Assembly: GCF_051106095.1 (NCBI RefSeq) | Contig: NC_135783.1 | Location: 209,900,472 to 209,964,471, forward strand | Length of the DNA stretch: 64,000 bases | Direction: 5' to 3' | Source: Pogona vitticeps | Taxonomy: Eukaryota; Chordata; Lepidosauria; Squamata; Agamidae | Part shown: positions 1 to 10,949 of the stretch, piece after piece | Layout: every line of letters begins with the position of its first letter | How positions within the stretch are numbered: position 1 is the stretch's first letter | Made by a program: the position numbers and the translations under genes | The notes under the pieces: generated by a model | What the model was told of the DNA's origin: nothing | Seen by the model: only the letters and a program-made list of their open reading frames with translations | Databases searched by the model: none

Positions 1-43
1 TATGAATGATGGCTCCTTCTCAAATTGGGAGGAGCAAAGCACA

Positions 44-182
44 TGTTGTTGTTATGTGTGCTCAAGTTGACTCCAACTTGTGGCGATTCTATGAATGAGA
101 AATCTCCATAATGTCCTGTCCTCAACTGTCCTGCTCGTCTCTTGCAAACTCAAGGTTCCAGCTTTCTTTAGGGAGTCAATCC
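44..182 (-). mobile_element. Old RTE-like LINE, 3' end, part A
   Basis: Minus-strand 3' end of an RTE-clade LINE. It starts with a TGTTGTTG-type tail and the stretch CTCAAGTTGACTCCAACTTG, which recurs almost unchanged near 29,060 and, more diverged, near 61,660. The other copies encode an RTE-style C-terminus (FGHIVRRQDSLGKT near 29,280). This copy is interrupted by a CR1 element and resumes after it. No intact reading frame remains here. Family assignment comes from comparison inside the window and memory of BovB/RTE C-termini. Confidence 0.65.
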
Positions 183-570
183 TTATCATAGAATCGTTGT
201 AGGGTTGGGACCTTGGAGGTCTTCTAGTCCAACCCCTTGCCCAGGGCAGGAGACCTCATACCGTCCGGGACAGATGACTGTCCAATATTTTCTTGAAAAC
301 CTGCAGCGATGGGGCACCGACAACATCGGGAGGCAAGCTGTTCCACTGCTTAATGGTTCTCACCGTCAAGAAATTCCTCCTTATGTCCAGGTTGGATCTC
401 ACTCTGATGAGTTTCCACCTATTGGTTCTTGTCCTTCCCTCAGGTGCAGTGGAGAATAAATCAATGCCCTCTTCCCTGTGGCAACCCTTCAGATATCAGA
501 ACTGCTATCATGTATCCCCTCAGTCTTTTCTTTGTTAAGCTAAACATACCTAGTTCTTTTAGTCATTCTT
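183..570 (-). mobile_element. CR1 LINE 3' end, inserted in the RTE-like fragment
   Basis: Antisense CR1 3' end. The left edge reads TCATAGAATCGTTG, the reverse of the usual CR1 terminus, followed by GGAGGTCTTCTAGTCCAACC. It then runs antisense through the last codons of ORF2, whose better copy at 62.5 kb reads TIKQWNSLPPNVVGAPSLEV. It ends at about 570, where RTE-like sequence resumes. It is therefore younger than the RTE-like copy. 5'-truncated, as most CR1 copies are. Confidence 0.85.
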
Positions 571-625
571 CATATTTGGTCTTCCTCTTTTCCTGCTGCC
601 TTCCACCTTTCCCAGCATTATTTTC
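571..625 (-). mobile_element. Old RTE-like LINE, part B after the CR1 insertion
   Basis: CATATTTGGTCTTCCTC and the following TGCTGCCTTCCACCTTTCCC match the 29.19-29.23 kb RTE-like copy directly downstream of the point where part A stops. This shows a single older element split by CR1. Confidence 0.6.
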
Positions 626-2016
626 TGTATAGAACTGTGGTGATGTCAGATTGTGGTGGGGAATTTTATTACAGAATAACCTCTACATTTATATAGCAAA
701 GATGAAGAGAATTTTCAGTGTGCCAAATTCCAATTTGGGAAAAGGCTTCAGTATAACAAAAGTGGGTAGAGCTAAGGGCATGGCATATGGTCAAGGACAG
801 AGTAGGCTTGGCCTGTTCGATTCAATGGAAGAGGTTTCCTGCTTGCAAAACACCTCGCAGTGCCATGCAAGAGCTTACCAAACCACACAGTACAGCTCAG
901 TTCTAAGCAGGCTGTATGAAATTTTAATACCATTAAATAATCTTGTATCACTGATTGGAGCTAACACTGGATGAATCAAATGGACCAGATGTGAAAACGG
1001 CAGCAGCGGGGGGTCTCCATATGGCCCTACAAGCTGCTGCTTCTCTTATTTCCAATTGCCACCGTGATGTACACAGAATATTTTCCTGACCACCTGTGTC
1101 ATCTTGTATTAGAACACAGAGTTTCCTCATAAAAGCATGAGTTGCAGGTCAGCTTCTGCCTTCCTCAATATGATTCTTTTTTACTAGTAAAACACTGAGT
1201 TAAAAGAGAGTATGTTTCTGAAGAATAATAGTGATGTCTGGCTTGTTCAAGAATTTGTTCCAAAATGTTTCTGATTTATTTAATTTTCCCTGGGCCTCCC
1301 TCCCTTTAACGTACAGATGTTACCTCAAAACTTTTATTCCATAATGTTTATATGATTACTTTATAACCAATGCCTGTAAAGAACTCTCAAAAAACAGGGT
1401 ATTACTGCACTGACTAAACTCTAAAACTGCAAAAACAAATAAATATATACAACCATGCAATTATAGATTACTCCCAAGTATTTTTGATGGCTTTGAGACT
1501 TTCCTAAATAGCATAGGTTATGTGAGGCAGAAAGACTGCAAAGAGAATGGAGGAATGGCAGACAAGAGAGTTACTCCTTCCTTAGATAAATGAAATGATT
1601 CTGCAGGGAGATCTCTATAATTCACAACATTCTGTTCTTTCTTCTTGAACTATCAGCCTTTTGTCCTGCCCCACCCCTGCCAGCAGGTGCAGAAAGAAGA
1701 TTACCTAATAGATGTTTTATATTTTAATTCTTCTTTCAGCCACAACAGAAGCCATGGCTTTCACAAAAAGCAAATGAGAGGTTCATTTAGTGATTGATTG
1801 CCATCCTTTGTCTACAGAAAGGGGAAAGACAGTTTACATCCCCTGAGGCAAAACCTGACACTGCCAAAACACCTCAAACCCGTGCTTTAAGTTTGGAACC
1901 TCCATCTTGGAACATCACTTTTATTACAGGTCCTGAAGCTTCAGCATCCAGCCAGGATGATTTTTGAACTTTTGTGTTCGCCACCCAGCTCTGCAAGGCC
2001 CAGATGGATTAAAAGT
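626..2016. other. No recognised feature
   Basis: AT-rich, apparently single-copy DNA. Only short random open frames are present on either strand, with no repeat family or splice-bounded exon that I can support. Confidence 0.5.
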
Positions 2017-3005
2017 CAGTCGTCGTCGTTTAGTCATGTCCGACTCTTCGTGACCCCATGGACCAGAGCACGCCAGGCCCTCCTATCTTCCACTGCCTCC
2101 CGGAGTTGGGTCACATTCGTGCTGGTTGCTTTGGTGACACTGTCCAACCATCTCGTCCTCTGTCGTCCCCTTCTCCTCTTGCCTTCATACTTTCCCAACA
2201 TTAAGGTCTTTTCCAGGGAGTCCTCATGAGATGGCCAAAGTATTGGAGCCTCAGCTTCAGGATTTGTCCTTCCAGTGAGCACTCAGGGTTGATTTCCTTT
2301 AGAATTGATAGGTTTGTTCTCCTTGCAGTCCAGGGGACTCTCAAGAGCCTCCTCCAGCACCACAATTCAAAGGCATCAATTCTTCGGCGGTCAGCTTTCT
2401 TTATGGTCCAGCTCTCACTTCCATACATCACTACAGGAAAAATCATAGCTTTGACTATGCTGACTTTTGTTGGCAAGGTGATATCTCTGCTTTTTAAGAT
2501 GCTGTCAAGGTTTGTCATCGCTTTCCTCCCAAGAAGCAGGCGTCTTTTAATTTCGTGGCTGCTGTCTCCATCTGCAGTGATCATGGAGCCCAAGAAAGTA
2601 AAATCTGTCACTGCCTCCAGATCTTCCCCTTCTATTTGCCAGGATGTGATGGGGCCAGTGGCCATGATCTTAGTTTTTTTGATGTTGAGTTTCAGGCCGT
2701 TTTTTGCACTCTCCTCTTTCACCCTCATTACAAGGTTCTTTAGTTCCTCTTCACTTTCTGCCATCAGAGTGGTATCATCTGCATATCGGAGGTTGTTGAT
2801 ATTTCTTCCGGCAATCTTAATTCTGGTTTGGGATTCCTCCAGTCCAGCCTTCCGCACGATGTATTCTGCATATAAATTAAATAAGCCGGGGGACAATATA
2901 CAGCCTTGTCATACTCCTTTCCCAATTTTGAACCAATCAGTTGTTCCATATCCAGTTCTAACTGTTGCGTCCTGTCCCACATATAGGTTTCTCCAGCAAG
3001 ACTCA
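2017..3005 (-). mobile_element. BovB LINE, 5'-truncated
   Basis: Minus-strand BovB (RTE clade) covering the second half of the RT and the C-terminus through the 3' end. The 3' tail is the CGTCGTCGTT run at 2020-2030, followed on the plus strand by GTCCGACTCTTCGTGACC. Upstream on the minus strand it can be read back to LYVGQ and a QGC[I]LSP RT motif, then stops near 3005. The insertion has a 5' truncation typical of target-primed reverse transcription. No clean target duplication was found. Confidence 0.9.
2201..2896 (-). pseudogene. BovB reverse transcriptase C-terminal half (broken)
   Basis: A 231-codon open stretch encoding the RT catalytic YADD motif (NNLRYADDTTLMAE, near 2757-2803), the following KTKIMA block and the BovB C-terminal domain (WTIKKADRRR, FELWCWRRLLRVPW). 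A TGA at about 2909-2911 separates it from the upstream QGC motif. Near 2220 about 7 bases are missing compared with the 41.5 kb copy, so the last 75 or so residues continue in another frame to about 2034. There is no endonuclease domain. It cannot make a working enzyme. The long plus-strand frames over the same bases are shadows. Confidence 0.85.
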
Positions 3006-3096
3006 AAAGCTTGCTTTTGTCTATATTTTCTTCTTTTTTGTTTATTTTAATAACTGATCGTAACTGGAATCATAGCTGTGTTTAGGAGTACAGTAT

Positions 3097-3165
3097 ATGT
3101 CCTTTAATGAATAGTTTAGGCCATCAGATAAACTAATGGCCTAAAGTATTCATTAAAAAGGACAT
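3097..3165. repeat. Imperfect hairpin, about 27-bp arms
   Basis: The left arm TGTCCTTTAATGAATA plus GTTTAGGCCAT pairs with the right arm ATGGCCTAAA plus GTATTCATTAAAAAGGACA around an 11-base loop. There are one mismatch and a 2-base length difference. It may be a remnant of a fold-back MITE. No target duplication is obvious. Confidence 0.7.
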
Positions 3166-3221
3166 GTGTTCCTTTGCTATGGTCTTTGAACATCTTATGC
3201 AAAAGTACTTGTGTACAAATA

Positions 3222-3224
<3 letters not shown>

Positions 3225-3269
<45 letters not shown>
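3225..3269. repeat. (GA)n microsatellite
   Basis: Uninterrupted AG dinucleotide tract of about 45 bases. Confidence 0.95.
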
Positions 3270-3271
<2 letters not shown>

Positions 3272-6200
3272 CACTGCTAAAATTGAAAATCTAGATTAAT
3301 GATTAGATTCTCCTTTCGTGCCAGCTTGCCAGCCTTCATGTCTTTGCAAGTAGAATCTACTCTTTAGGCCTGGATCTTTGCAGGAATGCAATACATGCAT
3401 ATCATTGAAATACATGGTGAAATATTAATTGAATGCAGGAAAAAAGTATAGCAATTATGTTATGGTCTTACTTAATATGATTAAGAAAAATATCTTTCTC
3501 AATCAGCTGAATTCATGGTCCATACTTTGTCCTGGTTTTGACAAGAATCCACATTTGTTGTGTGGGAAGGATTAGGATAGAACAACCACCATTGCAAGAT
3601 TCACTTGCAGCCTCTGCTTTTAGATCAGAATCCTGTGCACATGGGCTTAGAAGTAAACGCTACAATGTCCAGAGGGCATGGCTAATCCCAGTGCCGCAGC
3701 CTGAGACAAAGGACCAGATACCCACTTTCATTGCACCAAAGGGAAGCAATCTAGCTCAGAGCTTAGACATAATGAGTGACAAGTAATGATGTTACTGCTT
3801 GAAAATATTACTCTGAGTTACGATGGCAGCATGCCATTAATCCTCATTCAACTAACTTGCACAGACCTTGTTCTCATAGAGTGAGTAACGTTTGCTCATT
3901 GTTTCTCCATTACATTGACAGGATACTTTCTTGGGACATTTGAATGTGTGGTGTTTTCTTGCTCAGTCAGACCCCTTTCTTTCTTGGGAATCTCTGTCTT
4001 ATTTTCACTTATTTCTAATCAAGGTTGTAAACTGTCTTGAGTATTCTTTCTTAGCAGGGAAGGGTGGGGTAGAAATGCTACCAACCAGTTAATCCAACAA
4101 TAAAAGTAAACACTTTCAAAAGCTTCTTTCCAAACTCTGCTCTAGTGTAGGAAGGATAGTGCAAGCTGCGGGCTGTATGCAACTCCCAGCCCTTTGTTAC
4201 CTAGCTCCCCTCATAAGCCTCATACAGATGCCTTCACAGATAATCTGTGAATTGAATCCTTTTCATGGGCATTCAGCTGCTCTTAAATTGAGATACCACT
4301 AAATATAAGGATAATCAAATTATGCCAATCTCCTGCATGCCCACCTGGTCAGAAGGAGTACACAAGAATAACAAACTGCCAAAGAGGGCAGGCATAAATA
4401 CATTTAATGAATTGTTTTATATCTTTCTACTACGTTTTAATTGGCTTTCATTTTCTTTTTACTTCAGCCATGCTTCTGTTTTGCCCACACCAGTCAGATG
4501 CTAAGGATTAATTTGCTGTGACCTATTTGTTTTAACCTTAATGTGACCTTTAAGCTTTTTCGGACCCCTTTTTCTAATACCCTTGGCTATCTGTTTGGTA
4601 CTGCCAAGTATTATTTAAAAGCAAAGTTTCTGTGTAATATTTAATTTTATAACACCTGTATGCATTTCAGGATATCAAACACTGTTTTCCTGTGAAACAG
4701 CCCCTTCAAAAGAGGGCTACCACTGTGTTCCAAATTAATGTATGTAAGATTTTGCTAGGATGATATAAAACACACTTTACTATTCATTCTGGACAGGATC
4801 TGAGGATCCTGTGGTGGTGACATCATTATTATTGGGTAGAGTAAGATATCTCAGGTGGAGGCTGGTGATGTGGATGAAGTGGCAGGAAAAGCATGATAAA
4901 ACACTCTGGACCAAGAGTAGGCAACATCCATGAAAAAAATGAAAATATTAGCCAGAGCTCAGAAGTTACAAAATACCATGGCCAACATGGCAAGTGGCCG
5001 CTAGCCATGCTGGCTGGGGAATTCTGTACCCATAGTCCAAAAAAGTAACTTCCTGGATCGTCTAATAGATTATTTCTGAAGTCTACATACTGGAATTGAC
5101 TTGAGGAAAGCAATAAATGTGACCAGAACCAAAACTGGATGGCACATATTCATTTTTTGCTTTGATTTAATTTTTATTTTGCCTTCTGTCAGAACTGGAA
5201 CCCATTCTAATATAATGCTAAAACTGGGCTAACAAAAAAAAAAAATCAGTGCTTTATAAATAATAAAACATAATTAAAACAGACCAAAATTAAGAATAAT
5301 TTTAAAGTATCACAATTAAAAATAACATTAATTATAATTTTAAAAACCAACAGCAGTCCTTTCATTTAACTTCAAAGGGACTGCCTTATTGGGATAATTT
5401 TGCTTCCTTTTTCCCCATTCACATTTTCTGGCACTAGTTCAAAAAAAGCCCTAAAGAACCCATAAAAATTACCCCCCAAAACCAAAGGCAAAGCCATAAT
5501 TCTACTCCAAAAGCAAGAAACAGTACAATCAACCACCACCACTAAACAAAACAGTTCCCTCAAACCCCACCAAAATATACACCTTTAAAAGAATAAATAC
5601 ATATTAAAGAAACCAAATGATTGGTTTTAAAAATCAATCAAACAGGGAGTGCATCTCCCCCCCCCACAAAATACTACCAATGTTTTCCTTCTTTTCTTTT
5701 CATCCAGAACAACTGCAGGCAAGCAGCTAAAATAATCCACCGAAGAAAGTATCTGAAAAAAATCCACAAAGAAATTTGGATGGAAGATAAAAGAGATTTA
5801 AAAAATAATAATCTCAAGGAAGCAGAAAACCATCCAAGATAGAAGCACAGGAAGGCATGGCAGTACAAGATGAAGATTGCCAGGAGTTTACACACCTATA
5901 AGGAACAAGTGAAACAAAGACAGATTGCTCTCATATGATTCCAATCAATCCAGGCAAATATTCATTTTTACACCTTCAAACTTCCCACCCTCTGGCTGTT
6001 CTGATTGGCTGCTGATGTTCTTGGATGAAAAATTTCCTGGGCCATTTGTTAGACAAGGGATGAAAAAATATTAAATGAAAGAAGGAAGTCCCTCTCTACA
6101 AAGCATTTGTGTGTAAGAGGCTCTTTTGGGAATCAAAGGAAGAACATGAAAACAACAAAAAAGAGCCTATTTCATGTGTAGGTATTTTTTTCTTTCTTTT

Positions 6201-6652
6201 TGTTAAAATGCAACATTTCTACCCTAATTTCTATTGTTTGGGAGCAGCCACCACAAAGTCCCTCTCCTGTGCTCTCACCACACATGCCTTTGAAGGACAC
6301 AGAGAAAGGCTTCTCCTGTAGATCTCAAAACAGATACCCTGGAAACCCATGTAATGCAGGGCATTATGGGTCACAACCAGAACATCAGCTATCTCTTTTT
6401 CTCTACTTTCCCTCTCCTTAAGGGTCTGAACTAAGATCACTTGTGGAAGGATTTTAAAATTCAGCCAACGGCCACCTAAAATTAGTCCCAGAACTGCAAG
6501 TTGCCAACCTTTGCTTTATTCCTTCAATGAGAAAAACAAATGGTGTGCACGCTTTTTTTTTACCCTCTCACTAGTCCCCAGCTGTGGCTGCTTTGCATTA
6601 AATAAAATGGTGGTGCTGGGAGGTAGAGACCATTGCAGATTATTACCTAAAC

Positions 6653-6788
6653 CAGTAATTCTCAAACATGGAACCCCGGATGTTCATGGACTACAACTCC
6701 CAGAAGCCCTGGCCAACACATCAAGTGGTGAAGGCTTCTGGGAATTCCAGTCCATGAACATCTGAGGACCCAAGTTTGAAAACCCCTG
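6653..6788. mobile_element. Small palindromic hAT-type MITE
   Basis: A 136-bp fold-back. The left end CAGTAATTCTCAAACATGG mirrors the right end CAAGTTTGAAAACCCCTG. Inside, GACTACAACTCCCAGAAG is mirrored by CTTCTGGGAATTCCAGTC. It is flanked by an exact 8-bp duplication ACCTAAAC (6645-6652 and 6789-6796), the length hAT transposases make. No coding capacity. Confidence 0.85.
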
Positions 6789-6984
6789 ACCTAAACTGTA
6801 TCTTTGCCCCAATTAATGGATTAAAAAGCCACTCTTAAAACCTACCAGATTTTAGAGAGTACTGTCACTTGTTTTATATGTATTCACAAGCTTAAAAAAA
6901 ACAACAACCAATGTTCAGTGTTCTTCTCTACACATTTTGCCTCTACATTTCTTCTAGGGGCAAAAAAAAACACAACACATTTAC

Positions 6985-7135
6985 TATTTAAAATATTTAT
7001 ATGTCACCTTTCTCCTGAAGGATCCAAGATGGCTTACAGTTTTAAAAGAAACAAAGTTAAAAGCCAAATAATAAATCATTACAATATTTTAAAAAGCATT
7101 AAACAAATATATTAAAAGTCATAATAAGAACAATA
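6985..7135 (-). mobile_element. L2-type LINE (or its SINE) 3' tail
   Basis: TATTTATATGTCACCTTTCT followed by a GGATCCAAGATGGCTTACAG stretch is the antisense of the GTAAGCCGCC...GATAGAAATAAAA tail seen in sense at 58.58-58.62 kb. Similar tails recur at 24.8 and 33.1 kb. Diverged. Confidence 0.5.
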
Positions 7136-7606
7136 TTAAATGAAAATGTGTAATTCTAGCTCTGGTCTTGCTCTGTGTTGCCCAAGTTGTGGCTCTGGCC
7201 AGAAAAAAAAAAGCCTTTAATCAGTCAGACCTGATAAACTGAAGGCATGTTTTCTTCTGTAACAGGGATCTGGTGGCAGTCATTCATGCAACCTCTTCTC
7301 ACATAGACAGCTGCCACGTTCTGTTCGTATGCCCTTGGAAACAAGAAGCTTCAGCTAACTTTCAATAGGACTCATCAGAGAAATAAATAGTATATTGAGC
7401 CAACTCACGCTCAGTGGCACAGCTTTCCAATTTTTCTGTGGTTCAGTTCAGGGTGCTCCTTAGTTCTTTTCAAGCATAGTGGCCTGGGCCCAGAGTATTT
7501 ACAGGGAGCCTTTCTCCTCACATGACTTAGTCCAACTGCAAAAAATGGCAAGAGAGACCTATATTAAAGATATGTATCTACAGGGAAGGACCCCCTTTCA
7601 ATGGTA

Positions 7607-7758
7607 GCACTGTAGATATGGCATATTCTCTGTGGATGGGCGTTCTGGCATACATCTTAGCTGCAGACAATGAAATATATTAAAAATAAATATATGTTTC
7701 ATTGTCTACAAGTAAGATGTATGCCAGAATGCCAGAGAATATGCCATAACTACAGTGC
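7607..7758. mobile_element. Fold-back MITE-like element
   Basis: Inverted arms of about 70 bp. GCACTGTAGATATGGCATAT at the left mirrors ATATGCCATAACTACAGTGC at the right, with CTGGCATACATCTTA mirrored by TAAGATGTATGCCAG, around a short AT-rich loop. TA lies at 7605-7606 and 7759-7760, consistent with a mariner-type target duplication. A partial extra copy of the loop-proximal part (TTTCATTGTCTACAGGTGAG) follows at about 7764-7809. Confidence 0.7.
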
Positions 7759-8192
7759 TATATATTTATTTATTTTTAATATATTTCATTGTCTACAGGT
7801 GAGATGTATAATATAATATATTATAGATATAATTGTTGTCTATGAATAACAACTTTCTCGGTGTGTTAATCTGCAATCTCAATTGTGATTTCATTTTATT
7901 ATTTTGACATTTGTGCCTATTTTTATTGTTCACTTCTAGAAGCGTTCAGTGCTCTAGGAGTCTTGGTAGGCCTGTCTGGACATTTTTACAAATAAATAAA
8001 TAAATACACAGAGCCACAAGATGTTCATTCATTGTTTCTCAACAACATAGTAGGTCTCACTTTCAAATAAACATGGTAAGTTGTAGCAATTCATTTTAAG
8101 CTCTCTTTTGAACATGAGGTCGGAGCTGTTAAAAAATGGCAGCAAGAGATTCTGTGGCTCGGGTGCCACACACCCAAGCCAGTGAGGGCAGT

Positions 8193-8213
8193 GGGGTGGG
8201 GTGGGGTGGGGGG
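8193..8213 (+). other. G-quadruplex-type run
   Basis: Four runs of at least four G separated by single T (GGGGT three times, then six G). This fits the G-quadruplex rule. No neighbouring promoter or gene is recognised. Confidence 0.7.
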
Positions 8214-9975
8214 CAGAGTTTGATTCCAGGTGGAACTAGAGTGTAACCTGGGGTGCTGGTTTGTTGCCTTAGGGAGAGTTGTTCCAGGTTAATTGCTTCA
8301 GCTTTAAAGAATGGAATGCCTCAAATTAATTTTCAAAGCATTATTGAAAAACAAGGCTTTGTTTGCTAACTGTGGGGGAATGGGTGGCTTACAGTTTTTG
8401 CTAGACAGCTCTGAATATGAATTGCCACTGACGGAGCTGGACTGGTGTTTGTGGCAAAGTTGATGAGCCTCCCATCTCTATGCCAAAACTTGGAAATAAC
8501 TAGTTACACATAACTCAGATTGCATGTAATAAATTCCACTCCCAACAAAAATGATATTGTGATTGTAATTTAACGGGAAGATAACTCTACTCCTTCTGCA
8601 GTGTAACCGTAACTGTTTTACAGTTATGGGGACGGGCCATCACAAAATGGTGTAGGAAGGATATTTTGTGGTTGTTCTTCACGTTGTGCTATTATTCATT
8701 GCTTATTTGGGGTATTGAGGGGACAGTGAGGAGAAATGGAGAGAATGTTTATCTCCACTGGGCTGCAGCTCATATCATTCAGAATATCCCCCCCCCCCCC
8801 CGCTGCAAAAATAAAGTGATTAAAATAACTCATATTTTAGTTTTTAGAAACATGAAACTAGAAACATTACAGCTGTAACTTTGGGGGCTTGGGAATATAA
8901 CCATAATGTATTACATACAGCACTTTCAAAGTAATTTATTCAACTCTTCCTACTGCTAGATTACTTGAGGAGTGGAGTTGAAGATGAAAGTAAAAAAGAA
9001 GAACTAATTAAGTAGAAATTTTCATGACATGGAGGAGTAAGGATAGCTGGTGTGTAGGGTGTGAATTAAATGGTGCTTAAGCACAAGACATTCCTTTTAA
9101 GATATCAGGCCATCCATATAGGATTCTTGTTTGCAAAGAAAATATCTTTTTAAGTTATCCTATAGGAAAATACAGTTATTTCACAAAGTTTTCCAAACTT
9201 TCAGGCGCTCCATCTGAACACCACGGCATTTTTGTGAGGCCCTGGGTGTTTTTAAAGCAGCATCAGTTTCAATAGATAAAATGGATGAATGAACAGAGGG
9301 CAGGCAGGTGAACTGGTCAGAAACATATGGGGGAGAAAATCCCAGGAAATACTGATGCAAAGAGAATGAGAGGATCTGCACATTTACAGATATTAAATAT
9401 TCTTTAATATTACAGAGACTTGATCAACCTAAACTCCAAATCTCAAAACTAGCTGTGTGGTTTCTAGTCATTTTTACAACTTATGTGCAGTTATTTTATA
9501 TTTAATCTACCTTGTCTACTTGTTGTTTTTCATATTTACTTTTCTACTACATACTATAATTTTTTCACCTAAATTGAACTAATTAATTCAGGAAGTCTGG
9601 AGCTGGAGTGAGTATTGCTTGGTTTAACTAAACTTAATTCAGAAATACTGCATCCAACTTCTTGAGTAGGTCAATCAAACCAGTTTTAGATAAACATTCC
9701 AGCTGAAAATATTGCTAAACAATTAAATAAGTATAAACTAGGCAGGTTAAGTATTTTTTAAATTTAAAAAACTTAAACTGGAGAAGTAACTAGGAGCCAT
9801 GACACTCCTTGGGGTTGTTTTGTTTTGTTTTGTTGTTGTTTCTTTCAGTTGCAGATTGCACCACAGGTTTCTTTCTCATTTTTTTGGGGGGGGGAGGCGG
9901 ATGGACCTTAGGTGTCCCCTTTCAGACATCAAGTCCAGAAAGCCTTTCTCAGTGTGGAACATCACTGCAAATATA

Positions 9976-10947
9976 CAGTGGTGCCTTGCTTAACGGGCGC
10001 TCTGTTTGACGACGAAATCGCTAGACCTCGCTAGAAAATGATGTTCCCTATGGGGGAATTTCACTTGGTGATGATCAGTTCCCTGTTTCGGGAACCGATC
10101 ATTGCAAAGTGATGATTTTCGGCCAGCTGATCGGCGGTTTCAAAATGGCCACCGGGTAAACAAAATGGCTACCCCCGCTCTTTTCTGGCATGGATTCCTC
10201 GCTGCACAGGCAGCAAAAATGGCCGCGCTATGGAGGATCTTCGCTGGACGGTGAGTTTCAAGCCCCTAGGAAGGCATTAATCGGGTTTTAATGCGTTTCT
10301 ATGGGCTTTTAAAAATCGCATTACGATGTGGGGAAATTGTATGCTTTTACAATGTATATAGCAGACATTGTTTTTGGGCCCAGGTCAGTTTCCAGTGAGG
10401 ATGATCATTAACCTACTTTGGTATCTAAGATAATTTCCTGTCTCTGGGTAAATTGTATCAACTTACTTGTGTATTTAAAATGTTATCTGTCTATGTTTAC
10501 CCTGCTCTGTATTCAGGAATGTTTACCCTGCTTGTGTATTTAGGATTTACATGCCTCTGTTTACCGGCCCCTCCGTTTACCCTACTTGTGTATTCAGGGT
10601 ATTAACCATCTCTGTTTAGAATAGTTTTTGATTAACTTGTTCAAAGGCAGATCCCGACAATAAAAGAGGGCGAGGCGGAGGAGGAGGGAGATTCCCTCTG
10701 AACAACTGCCACAGCAGGCTGTTCTGTTCATCTGGATCCCGTCCTGCAAACCACACTCGAGTGTCCCGTCTCTTTTCCTTTCTCCTTGCTGGTCAAGAGG
10801 GGAGGGAGGCTTCATCTGCAGATCCCGACAACTAGGCTTCATCTGCAGATCCCTAAAAGTTTCATCTGCAGATCCCGACATTACGATATTTTCGTTTTAC
10901 AGCAATTTCGCTGGAACGAATTAACGTCGTAATGCGAGGTACCACTG
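9976..10947. mobile_element. Mariner-like MITE (carries a solo LTR)
   Basis: Left end CAGTGGTGCCTTGCTTAACG and right end (reverse complement) CAGTGGTACCTCGCATTACG form terminal inverted repeats directly flanked by TA (9974-9975 and 10948-10949). Without the LTR and one copy of its target duplication the element is about 412 bp, close to the sizes of the related copies at 44.5 and 50.7 kb. Internal sequence such as TTCAAAATGGCCACCGG has no transposase coding. It was probably mobilised in trans by a Tc1/mariner-type transposase. Confidence 0.85.
10327..10880 (+). mobile_element. Solo LTR (retroviral-type fossil)
   Basis: A 554-bp segment starting TGTGGGG and ending CCCGACA, flanked by an exact 6-bp duplication TTACGA (10321-10326 and 10881-10886). 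This is the structure of an LTR left after recombination of a provirus. The first half holds several direct repeats built around GTTTACCCTGCTTGTGTATT (about 10,450-10,615). An AATAAAAG motif lies near 10,660. The 3' end holds three near-copies of CTTCATCTGCAGATCCC. No internal gag, pol or env sequence is present. It is younger than the MITE it sits in. The exact retroviral family is not determined. Confidence 0.85.
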
Positions 10948-10949
10948 TA

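Larger units (their letters stand above)
3006..6652. other. Unassigned DNA with short repeats
   Basis: Apart from the hairpin at 3097-3165 and the GA tract at 3225-3269, I recognise no gene or repeat family. A strongly A-rich segment lies around 5220-5350. Open frames are short and without motifs. Confidence 0.45.
6797..9973. other. Mostly unassigned DNA
   Basis: Besides the L2-type tail, fold-back element and G-rich run listed separately, I see no supported gene. A 13-C run lies near 8790 and a T-rich stretch with a 9-G run near 9810-9895. Confidence 0.45.

Noticed and set aside
2226-3050. Long plus-strand open frame of 274 codons
   Set aside because: It lies antisense to the BovB RT. The same shadow recurs over the 41.8-42.6 kb and 24 kb BovB copies.
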